Of a stretch of 64,000 nt of DNA, positions 16,286 through 23,617 are shown one piece after another. The notes under the pieces were generated by a model. It saw only the letters and a program-made list of their open reading frames with translations. It had not been told where the DNA came from and did not search any database. This stretch comes from Streptomyces sp. NBC_01283 (GTDB taxonomy: Bacteria; Actinomycetota; Actinomycetes; Streptomycetales; Streptomycetaceae). The stretch lies in the NCBI RefSeq assembly GCF_041435335.1, contig NZ_CP108430.1, positions 4,743,501 through 4,807,500 of the forward strand, given 5' to 3'. Position numbers and translations under genes: made by a program. Within the stretch, counting starts at the first letter, position 1, and each line of letters starts with the position of its first letter.

Positions 16286-17190
16286 CCGATCTTTCGCACG
16301 AGACGCTGAAGGTGTTCGAGGGGCGGGCAGCCGCCACGTCGGGGATGGGCAAGGACCCGGTCAACGAGCCGATGATCCGGCACTGGTGCGAGGCCATGGG
16401 CGACACGAACTCGGCCTATGCGGGGCCGGATCCGATCGCGCCGCCGACCATGCTCCAGGCGTGGACCATGGGCGGGCTCTCCGGACACGACGGGCGTTCG
16501 GCGGCATACGACGAGCTGTTCGCGCTCCTGGACGGCGCGGGGTACACCTCCGTGGTGGCCACGGACTGCGAGCAGGAGTATCTGCGGGCGCTGCGGCCGG
16601 GGGACGAGATCACCTTCGACGCGGTCATCGAGTCGGTGTCGGAGCGCAAGACGACCAAGCTGGGCACGGGCCATTTCGTCACGACCCGGATGGACGTCAG
16701 AGCGGGCGGCGAGCTGGCGGGGACCCACCGCTTCCGGATCCTGAAGTACGCACCCGCGCAGCGGAAAACCCAGGGCAAGCGACCCCGCCCGGTGATCAAC
16801 CGGGACAACGCGGGGTTCTGGGAAGGAGTGGCCCGGCACCAGCTCCTGATCCAGCGCTGCGGTGGCTGCCAGGCCCTGCGCTTCCCGTGGCTGCCCGGCT
16901 GCAACGCCTGCGGATCGCTCGCATGGGACACGGTCGAGGCGAGCGGGGAGGGCACGGTCTATTCGTACGTCGTCATGCACCATCCGCCCTTCCCCGCCTT
17001 CGATCCCCCGTACGCGGTCGGGCTCATCGAGCTGGCGGAGGGCGTGCGCATGGTCAGCAACGTGGTGGGGGTGCCCAGCGACAAGGTGCGGATCGGGCAG
17101 CCGGTGCGGCTCGAATTCCGGCAAGTGGACGCGGAGTTGGAGCTTCCGGTGTTCCGGGCCGTCGAGAGCATGGCAGGGGGCGGACTCTGA
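16282..17190 (+). CDS. MaoC-like hydratase fused to DUF35 zinc/OB domain, ChsH2-like
   Basis: This 302-residue protein has an N-terminal MaoC/FAS1-type hot-dog domain (about 8-155) and a C-terminal DUF35 region (about 175-295). A zinc ribbon is formed by C193, C196, C207 and C210, followed by an OB-fold. This is the architecture of mycobacterial ChsH2: the hot-dog half pairs with ChsH1 to hydrate the enoyl-CoA steroid, and DUF35 docks the aldolase Ltp2. Finding it directly between the two dehydrogenases and upstream of ChsH1/Ltp2-like genes makes the assignment strong. It overlaps its upstream neighbour by 4 bp. Confidence 0.88.
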   Translation: MTDLSHETLKVFEGRAAATSGMGKDPVNEPMIRHWCEAMGDTNSAYAGPDPIAPPTMLQAWTMGGLSGHDGRSAAYDELFALLDGAGYTSVVATDCEQEYLRALRPGDEITFDAVIESVSERKTTKLGTGHFVTTRMDVRAGGELAGTHRFRILKYAPAQRKTQGKRPRPVINRDNAGFWEGVARHQLLIQRCGGCQALRFPWLPGCNACGSLAWDTVEASGEGTVYSYVVMHHPPFPAFDPPYAVGLIELAEGVRMVSNVVGVPSDKVRIGQPVRLEFRQVDAELELPVFRAVESMAGGGL

Positions 17191-17191
17191 C

Positions 17192-18442
17192 ATGGACTTC
17201 ACACCTGCGGAGGAGCAGGCCGCCGCACGCGATCTCGCCGGAGAGATCTTCGGGGACCTGGCCACGCCCGAGCGGCTCGCGGCGGCGGGGACAGGCTCGG
17301 ATGCCGAGCTGTGGAAGGCGTTGTGCGCTGCGGGGCTGCCGGGCGCGGTGGAGGAGGTGGGGCTGCTCGGCCTCGTGCTGCTGCTTGAGGAGCAGGGGAG
17401 AGTGACGGCACAGGTGCCGTTCGCGGCGAGCTGTGTCTACGGGCTGCTGGCGGTGGCGGCGCATGGCACGGAGGAGCAGCGGGAGAGGCTGCTGCCGGGG
17501 CTGCGGGACGGGACGGCGATCGCGACGGGGGCTTTCCCGGCGCGGGGTGGCGTGGTGGCCTTCACGGACGGGGCGCAGGGCGGTGAATCGACCGGAGCGG
17601 TGCCCGGGGCACAGGCGGGGGCGGTGCCCGGTGCAGCGGCGGGGGCGCGGACCGGAACGATGCGTGGTGCAGCGGCAGGAGTGCCTACGGCGGGCAGGCT
17701 GACCGGGGTGGTGCCGTGGGTGCCGTGGCTGCGGGATGCCACGGAGGTCCTGGTGGCGGTGCGCGAACCGGCGCCGCGGGCCGGCCACAGCCTGTGGAGA
17801 GTGCGGGTGGCCGACGCGGAGACCGAGCCCGTGGAGCTGACCGCGCCCTGGGCGGCGGGGCGGCTGGTCCTGGACGGAACCCCCGGGGAGCGGATCGGAG
17901 GGGACGGGGCGTACGAGGACGTCCTGGCGAGCGCACGTACCGCCTTCGCGGGACTGCAGGCCGGGGTGTGCGCGGGATCGTTGGCCCGCGCGGTGGCGTA
18001 CACGAACGAGCGGGAGCAGTTCGGTCGGCCACTCGCGGCCAAGCAGGGGGTTCAACTGCGGGCGGCGGACGCCCATATGGACACCGAGGCGATACGGGTC
18101 ACGGCGTACGAGGCGGCCTGGCGGCACGACGCGGGCCTGGAGTACGGCACGCATGCGCTGACCGCCGCGTGGTGGGCGTCGGAGGGCGGAATGCGCGTCG
18201 TGCACGCCGGTCAGCATCTGCACGGCGGCATGGGGGCCGACCTCGATCACCCCGTTCACCGGCACTTCCTGTGGGGTCGGCAGCTGGACGCGTACCTGGG
18301 GTGCGGGAGTGAAGTCCTGCAGGAAATGGGCGACTTGATCGCCGGAAGCACAGAGGAGCCGGAGCGCCAGCCGGAGCAACGGCAACAGCAGCAGGAGCAA
18401 CAGCCGGAGCAACAGCCGGAGCAACAGGAGGGAGCGGCATGA
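17192..18442 (+). CDS. Acyl-CoA dehydrogenase, ChsE1/FadE28-like
   Basis: This 416-residue protein starts at ATG 17192, one base after the preceding stop. The N-terminal helical domain (MDFTPAEEQ) and the C-terminal domain (AVAYTNEREQFGRPLAAKQG, HLHGGMG) are acyl-CoA dehydrogenase, but the middle domain is reduced as in FadE28-type subunits. It probably pairs with the first gene of the operon. Two oddities stand out: an Ala/Gly/Val-rich quasi-repeat insert (about 128-166) and a Gln/Glu/Pro-rich tail (about 388-416) made of EQQP repeats. The ATGA overlap with the next gene implies coupled translation. Confidence 0.85.
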   Translation: MDFTPAEEQAAARDLAGEIFGDLATPERLAAAGTGSDAELWKALCAAGLPGAVEEVGLLGLVLLLEEQGRVTAQVPFAASCVYGLLAVAAHGTEEQRERLLPGLRDGTAIATGAFPARGGVVAFTDGAQGGESTGAVPGAQAGAVPGAAAGARTGTMRGAAAGVPTAGRLTGVVPWVPWLRDATEVLVAVREPAPRAGHSLWRVRVADAETEPVELTAPWAAGRLVLDGTPGERIGGDGAYEDVLASARTAFAGLQAGVCAGSLARAVAYTNEREQFGRPLAAKQGVQLRAADAHMDTEAIRVTAYEAAWRHDAGLEYGTHALTAAWWASEGGMRVVHAGQHLHGGMGADLDHPVHRHFLWGRQLDAYLGCGSEVLQEMGDLIAGSTEEPERQPEQRQQQQEQQPEQQPEQQEGAA

Positions 18443-18888
18443 CGGGGGGACGGTATGCCGGAGGAGGAGACGGAGACGGTGTGCGGGTCGGTGACGAGTT
18501 GCCTGAGCTCACCATCCCGGTGACCCGGACGCTGATCGTCTCCGGTGCGATCGCCTCGCGGGACTACCAGGACGTGCACCACGACGCGACGGCGGCACAG
18601 GAGAAGGGCTCCCCCGACATCTTCATGAACATCCTGACCACGAACGGTCTGGTCGGCCGGTACATCACGGACCACTTCGGCTCCGAGGCGGTCCTCCGCA
18701 AGGTGGCGATCCGGCTGGGAGCCCCCAATTACCCGGGGGACACCATGGTGCTGACCGGTTCCGTGGAGAAGGTCGACGGTGACACGGCCACGGTCAAGGT
18801 GGTCGGGGCGAACGGCATCGGCAGGCACGTCACCGGCACGGTCACCGTCACCGTCCCCGGCGGGGCACCGGCGGGGGGCGCGGCATGA
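18439..18888 (+). CDS. MaoC-family enoyl-CoA hydratase subunit, ChsH1-like
   Basis: This 149-residue single hot-dog-fold protein carries the hydratase motif DYQDVHHD (about 42-49), with the catalytic Asp and His. Length and context match ChsH1, which completes the heteromeric hydratase with the MaoC half of ChsH2. The product would be the beta-hydroxyacyl-CoA steroid. It overlaps both neighbours by 4 bp, so it is translated as part of the same operon. Confidence 0.87.
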   Translation: MTGGRYAGGGDGDGVRVGDELPELTIPVTRTLIVSGAIASRDYQDVHHDATAAQEKGSPDIFMNILTTNGLVGRYITDHFGSEAVLRKVAIRLGAPNYPGDTMVLTGSVEKVDGDTATVKVVGANGIGRHVTGTVTVTVPGGAPAGGAA

Positions 18889-20051
18889 GCGTACGTACAC
18901 GCGACCTCCTCGGCGGAAAGGCCGCCGTGGTCGGGATCGGGGCCACCGAGTTCTCCAAGGACTCGGGGCGCAGTGAGCTCAGGCTCGCCGTGGAGGCGGT
19001 GGGTCTCGCACTCGACGATGCCGGGCTCGGCCCCGAGGACGTCGACGGCATGGTCACGTTCACCATGGACACGAACCCGGAGATCACCGTCGCGCAGGCG
19101 GCCGGGATGGGGGAGCTGTCGTTCTTCTCGCGCGTCCACTACGGCGGGGGCGCGGCCTGTGCGACCGTCCAGCAGGCGGCGCTCGCGGTGGCGAGCGGGG
19201 TGGCCGAAGTCGTCGTCTGCTACCGCGCGTTCAACGAGCGGTCGGGTCGGCGTTTCGGTTCGGGCGTGCAGCACCGGGAGCCGTCGGCGGAGGGCGCGGC
19301 GCTGGGCTGGTCCCTGCCGTTCGGGTTGCTGACCCCGGCCTCCTGGGTGGCGATGGCGGCCCAGCGCTATCTCCACACCTACGGCCTCACCCCCGATGCG
19401 TTCGGCCATGTGGCGGTCACCGACCGGAAGTACGCGGCGACCAATCCGGCGGCGTATTTCCACGGCAAGCCGATCACGCTCGCCGAGCATGCCGCCTCGC
19501 GCTGGATCGTCGAGCCGCTGCGGCTCCTGGACTGCTGCCAGGAGACCGACGGCGGGCAGGCGATCGTCGTGACGAGCGTGGAGCGGGCCCGCGACCTGCC
19601 GCAGCCACCGGCGGTGATCACGGCGGCGGCCCAGGGGGCGGGCCGGGCGCAGGAGCAGATGACCAGCTTCTACCGCGACGACCTGAGCGGGCTGCCGGAA
19701 ATGAGCGTGGTGGCGAAGCAGTTGTGGCGCGGCTCCGGTCTCGCACCCGGCGACATCGACGTGGGGATCCTCTACGACCACTTCACTCCGTTCGTGCTGA
19801 TGCAGCTGGAGGAGTTCGGTTTCTGCGGGCTGGGGGAGGCGGCGGACTTCGTGGCCGAGGAGAGGCTGCCGCTGAACACGCACGGAGGGCAGCTCGGGGA
19901 GGCGTATCTGCACGGGATGAACGGCATAGCGGAGGCGGTCCGGCAGGTGCGCGGCACATCCGTGAACCAGATACCGGGCGCGGGGCGCACGCTGGTGACC
20001 GCGGGGACCGGAGTGCCCACATCAGGGTTGATTCTGGCGGCGGACGGCTGA
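18885..20051 (+). CDS. Thiolase-fold lipid-transfer protein / steroid aldolase, Ltp2-like
   Basis: This 388-residue protein belongs to the non-condensing thiolase-like family (VVGIGATEFSKDSGRSE at the N-terminus; NTHGGQLGEAYLHGMN near the C-terminus). In mycobacteria and Thermomonospora, Ltp2 cleaves the hydroxylated C22 steroid CoA ester by retro-aldol reaction into androstenedione-type ketone and propionyl-CoA, in complex with the DUF35 domain of ChsH2. It ends the five-gene operon. Steroid specificity is inferred from operon composition, not from residues. Confidence 0.87.
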   Translation: MSVRTRDLLGGKAAVVGIGATEFSKDSGRSELRLAVEAVGLALDDAGLGPEDVDGMVTFTMDTNPEITVAQAAGMGELSFFSRVHYGGGAACATVQQAALAVASGVAEVVVCYRAFNERSGRRFGSGVQHREPSAEGAALGWSLPFGLLTPASWVAMAAQRYLHTYGLTPDAFGHVAVTDRKYAATNPAAYFHGKPITLAEHAASRWIVEPLRLLDCCQETDGGQAIVVTSVERARDLPQPPAVITAAAQGAGRAQEQMTSFYRDDLSGLPEMSVVAKQLWRGSGLAPGDIDVGILYDHFTPFVLMQLEEFGFCGLGEAADFVAEERLPLNTHGGQLGEAYLHGMNGIAEAVRQVRGTSVNQIPGAGRTLVTAGTGVPTSGLILAADG

Positions 20052-20103
20052 ACGCGGCGCGTGTCCCGGGCATGGCGGGCGCCCCGGGCCCTTCACTCGG
20101 CAT

Positions 20104-20967
20104 ATGCGCTGCCGAAAGCTGATGATGGGACTTGTCCTCGCCGTCGCCCTGACCACTCTGGCCGTGGGCGCGCCACCGACCGGCGCCGTGAGCAGACCCG
20201 GGGACGAGGGTTCCCGGGCGGGGAGCCCCGCGGCCGGGTGGGCGGCCGCCGTCTCGGTCTTCCGGGGCTGGGCGTTCGACACCTGCCTCGCCCCGTCCGT
20301 CGAGACGATGCGCCGCTGGAAGGCATCCGACTACCAGGCGGTGGGCGTCTATTACGCGGGCCGCGGCCGTGCGTGCCCGCGCCAGCCGGAGCTGACCCGC
20401 CGCTGGATGCGCGCGGTGCGGGGGCAGGGGTGGAAGGTGCTGCCGGTGTACGTCGGTTCGCAGTCGCCCTGTGTCATCGCCAAGCACAAGAAGGACGTAC
20501 GTATGGGACGACACCCCTGGAGGCAGGGGACGAAGGAGGGACGTCACGCGGTGAGCAAGGCGAAGGCGCTGGGGATGCGGCGGCTCAGCCCGCTCTACCT
20601 GGACATGGAGGCGTACAGCTACCGGAAGAAGAAGTGCGCCGCCACCACCCTGTCCTTCGTGCGGGCCTGGGACCGCGAGGTGCGCAGGTTCGGGTACGTC
20701 CCGGGGTTCTACAGCAGCGCGAATTCCGGCGTACGGCACATGGAGACGGCACGGCGGGCAGGGGTGCGGGATCTGCCGGCGGTGATGTGGTTCGCGCGCT
20801 GGCACACGCGGCCGCATCTGTACCGTGAGCCGGTGCTGCGACGCGACGCGTGGAGCCCTGAGCGGCGCATTCATCAGTACGCGGGGAACGTGAAGGAGCG
20901 GCACGGCGGGCGCAGGCTCGTGATCGACCGGAACCTCGTGGACGCGCCGGTGGCCCGGATCGGCTAG
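20104..20967 (+). CDS. Secreted DUF1906 glycoside hydrolase-like protein (Rv2525c-like)
   Basis: This 287-residue protein has a signal peptide (about 1-28). The remainder matches the DUF1906 / Rv2525c glycoside-hydrolase-like TIM barrel: WAFDTCLAPS at the start, AVGVYYAG, LYLDMEAYS with candidate acidic residues, GFYSSANSG, and IDRNLVDAP at the end. Related proteins act on, or near, the cell wall; the substrate is not established. It lies 52 bp after the igr-like operon in the same direction and could be read through from it, although its function looks unrelated. Confidence 0.85.
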   Translation: MRCRKLMMGLVLAVALTTLAVGAPPTGAVSRPGDEGSRAGSPAAGWAAAVSVFRGWAFDTCLAPSVETMRRWKASDYQAVGVYYAGRGRACPRQPELTRRWMRAVRGQGWKVLPVYVGSQSPCVIAKHKKDVRMGRHPWRQGTKEGRHAVSKAKALGMRRLSPLYLDMEAYSYRKKKCAATTLSFVRAWDREVRRFGYVPGFYSSANSGVRHMETARRAGVRDLPAVMWFARWHTRPHLYREPVLRRDAWSPERRIHQYAGNVKERHGGRRLVIDRNLVDAPVARIG

Positions 20968-21128
20968 TCCGGGAGCGCGGCCCTCTCCGGGGTGAACCCT
21001 CAGTGGTGTGCTCCGCCTCCTCCACCTTCAGGAGGTGGGGCTACCACCCCACGTACAACCTGAGGCGGACACCGCTTCGGGACCTGCGGCCGATCCGCTG
21101 AAGTAGGGGGCGCTTCTAGCGTGGAGCC

Positions 21129-21692
21129 ATGACCGTATCCATGGTGCCCATGTGCACCAGCGCATCGAAGGCCGCGACGCGGACAGCGAGTCCTTCGGCG
21201 TATCCGTCGTTCGCGTCGTACGTACGGGCACGTCAGCCCGTGTTGCTGCGCACCGCGCGCTCGCTGACCGCGAATCCGAGCGATGCCGAGGATCTGCTGC
21301 AGACCGCCCTCACCAAGACCTATGTCGCGTGGGACCGGATCGAGGACCACCGGGCGCTCGACGGCTATGTGCGCCGGGCCCTGCTGAACACCCGGACCTC
21401 GCAGTGGCGCAAGCGCAAGGTCGACGAGTTCGCCTGCGACGAGCTGCCCGAGCCCGACGTGACGCCGGTCGCGGACCCGGCCGAGCAGCAGGTGCTCAGG
21501 GACGCGATGTGGCGCGCGATCATGAAGCTGCCCGCGCGGCAGCGGGCGATGGTCGTCCTGCGGTACTACGAGGACCTCAGCGAGGCCCAGACGGCCGAGG
21601 TGCTCGGGGTGTCCATCGGCACCGTCAAGAGCGCGGTGTCGCGTGCGCTCGGCAAGCTGCGCGAGGACCCGGAGCTCACGCCGGTCCGGTGA
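21129..21692 (+). CDS. SigE-family ECF RNA polymerase sigma factor
   Basis: This 187-residue protein has sigma region 2 (about 25-95, with DAEDLLQTALTKTY and the promoter-melting residues) and region 4 (about 120-180, ending in the helix-turn-helix SEAQTAEVLGVSIGTVKSAVSRAL). The pattern is that of the SigE-family ECF sigma factors typical of Streptomyces. No anti-sigma gene is adjacent. Several in-frame ATGs lie near the start; 21129 is the first and the exact start is uncertain. Confidence 0.88.
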   Translation: MTVSMVPMCTSASKAATRTASPSAYPSFASYVRARQPVLLRTARSLTANPSDAEDLLQTALTKTYVAWDRIEDHRALDGYVRRALLNTRTSQWRKRKVDEFACDELPEPDVTPVADPAEQQVLRDAMWRAIMKLPARQRAMVVLRYYEDLSEAQTAEVLGVSIGTVKSAVSRALGKLREDPELTPVR

Positions 21693-21745
21693 AGGTCCGG
21701 TGATCTCCGCAGCTCTGCCGCACCTTTCTTCTCCCGGACTAGTGA

Positions 21746-21761
21746 CATACCGTGCGGTATG
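21746..21761 (+). promoter_or_regulatory. Candidate TetR-type operator upstream of the acyl-CoA ligase gene
   Basis: A perfect palindrome CATACCG-TG-CGGTATG lies about 87 bp upstream of the ligase start. From memory, ATACCGNNCGGTAT sites are common TetR-family operators near fatty-acid degradation genes in actinomycetes. Confidence 0.6.
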
Positions 21762-21847
21762 CGGCAAGAATCTGGCGAGCCCTACTGCCAGGTAGGTCAT
21801 TCGGGAGCCGCCCCGGATGAATGCCGCGCGCCCACCGGGAGGACGCC

Positions 21848-23497
21848 GTGCTGAGCACGATGCAGGACGTACCACTGACCGTCACCCGCATCCTCCGGCA
21901 CGGGACGACCGTGCACGGGTCGTCGCAGGTCACCACGTGGACCGGCGAGTCCACGCCACAGCGCCGCAGCTTCCGCGAGATCGGTGAACGCGCGGCCCAG
22001 CTGGCGCACGCGCTGCGCGAGGACCTCGGGGTCGACGGCGACGAACGTGTCGCGACCTTCATGTGGAACAACGCCGAGCACGTCGAGGCCTACTTCGCGG
22101 TCCCCTGTATGGGCGCCGTCCTGCACACCCTCAATCTCCGGCTGCCCGCCGACCAGCTGACCTGGATCGTGAACCACGCGGCCGACCGCATCATCATCGT
22201 CAACGGCTCCCTCATCCCGCTGCTCGCGCCCCTGCTGCCGCGGCTGCCGACCGTCGAGCACCTCGTGGTCTCGGGGCCCGGCGACCGTTCGCCGCTGGCC
22301 GGAATCCAGGCGCGGGTACACGAGTACGAGGACCTGATCGCCGCCAAGCCCACGGCGTACGACTGGCCCGAGCTGGACGAGCGTACGGCCGCCGCCATGT
22401 GCTACACCTCCGGGACGACCGGCGACCCCAAGGGTGTCGTGTACTCCCACCGTTCCATCTACCTGCACTCCATGCAGGTCAACATGAGCGAGTCCATGGG
22501 CCTGACGGACGCGGACACCTCCCTCGTCGTCGTCCCGCAGTTCCACGTCAACGCCTGGGGCCTGCCGCACGCGACCCTGATGACCGGCGTGAACATGCTG
22601 ATGCCGGACCGTTTCCTGCAGCCCGCCCCGCTCGCCGAGATGATCGAGACGGAGCGGCCCACGCATGCGGCCGCCGTCCCCACCATCTGGCAGGGTCTGC
22701 TCGCCGAACTCAGCGCGAAGCCGCGCGACGTCAGCTCGCTCGGCCAGGTCACCATCGGCGGCTCGGCCTGCCCGCCCTCGCTGATGGAGGCGTTCGACAA
22801 GCTCGGCATGCGGGTCTGTCACGCCTGGGGCATGACGGAGACCTCCCCGCTCGGCACGGTCGCCCGCCCGCCGGCCAAGTCCCTCGGCACCGAGGACGAG
22901 TTCGCCTACCGCCTCACCCAGGGCCGTTTCCCGACCGGCGTCGAGGCCCGCCTGGTAGGCCCCGGCGGCGAGCACCTGCCGTGGGACGGCGAGTCCGCGG
23001 GCGAGCTCGAGGTGCGCGGGCCGTGGATCGCGGGCGCGTACTACGGCGGCGCGGGCGGCGAGGAGCTCAAGCCCGAGGACAAGTTCAGCGCGGACGGCTG
23101 GCTGAAGACCGGGGACGTCGGCGTGATCAGCTCCGACGGCTTCCTGACGCTCACCGACCGTGCGAAGGACGTCATCAAGTCGGGCGGCGAGTGGATCTCC
23201 AGTGTCGAGCTGGAGAACGCGATCATGGCCCACCCGGATGTCGCGGAGGCCGCGGTCGTCGCCGTGCCCGACGAGAAGTGGGGCGAACGCCCGCTCGCCA
23301 CCGTCGTGCTGAAGGAGGGCGCGAGTTTGGAGTACGCCGCCCTGCGCGACTTCCTCGCGGGCAGTATCGCCAAGTGGCAGCTGCCCGAGCGCTGGGCGAT
23401 CGTGCCCGCCGTGCCCAAGACGAGCGTCGGCAAGTTCGACAAGAAGGTGCTGCGCAGGCAGTACGCGGACGGGGATCTGGACGTCACCAAGCTCTGA
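21848..23497 (+). CDS. Fatty-acyl/steroid CoA ligase (FadD-type, AMP-forming)
   Basis: This 549-residue enzyme starts at GTG 21848, with GGGAGGAC upstream. It shows the ANL superfamily motifs: P-loop-like [12 protein letters not shown] (about 190), HAWGMTETS (A5) and TGDVG (A7), with the A10 lysine in [10 protein letters not shown] near the C-terminus. It would activate a fatty or sterol side-chain acid to its CoA ester. It is not in the igr-like operon, but lies 1.8 kb downstream and could supply CoA substrates; the link is inference. A TetR-like operator precedes it. Confidence 0.9.
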   Translation: MLSTMQDVPLTVTRILRHGTTVHGSSQVTTWTGESTPQRRSFREIGERAAQLAHALREDLGVDGDERVATFMWNNAEHVEAYFAVPCMGAVLHTLNLRLPADQLTWIVNHAADRIIIVNGSLIPLLAPLLPRLPTVEHLVVSGPGDRSPLAGIQARVHEYEDLIAAKPTAYDWPELDERTAAAMCYTSGTTGDPKGVVYSHRSIYLHSMQVNMSESMGLTDADTSLVVVPQFHVNAWGLPHATLMTGVNMLMPDRFLQPAPLAEMIETERPTHAAAVPTIWQGLLAELSAKPRDVSSLGQVTIGGSACPPSLMEAFDKLGMRVCHAWGMTETSPLGTVARPPAKSLGTEDEFAYRLTQGRFPTGVEARLVGPGGEHLPWDGESAGELEVRGPWIAGAYYGGAGGEELKPEDKFSADGWLKTGDVGVISSDGFLTLTDRAKDVIKSGGEWISSVELENAIMAHPDVAEAAVVAVPDEKWGERPLATVVLKEGASLEYAALRDFLAGSIAKWQLPERWAIVPAVPKTSVGKFDKKVLRRQYADGDLDVTKL

Positions 23498-23531
23498 ACC
23501 GAGCTCCGAACCGAGGTCTGAACCGAGCTCG
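23496..23531 (+). repeat. Three 12-bp tandem repeats at the ligase stop codon
   Basis: Units at 23496, 23508 and 23520 share GAACCGAGSTC. The first begins inside the TGA stop codon, so the array is an untranslated duplication. Confidence 0.85.
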
Positions 23532-23549
23532 GACGCCCACGGTCACCGG

Positions 23550-23595
23550 TACGGCGATGCGCCGCTCCCCCGCGAGGGAGCGGCGCATCGCCGTA
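23550..23595. terminator. Strong bidirectional terminator (20-bp stem)
   Basis: A perfect 20-bp inverted repeat (23550-23569 with 23576-23595) with a 6-nt loop lies between the ligase gene and the convergent pseudo-kinase gene. Confidence 0.9.
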
Positions 23596-23617
23596 CTCAA
23601 GCTCAAAGGCCTGAAGC

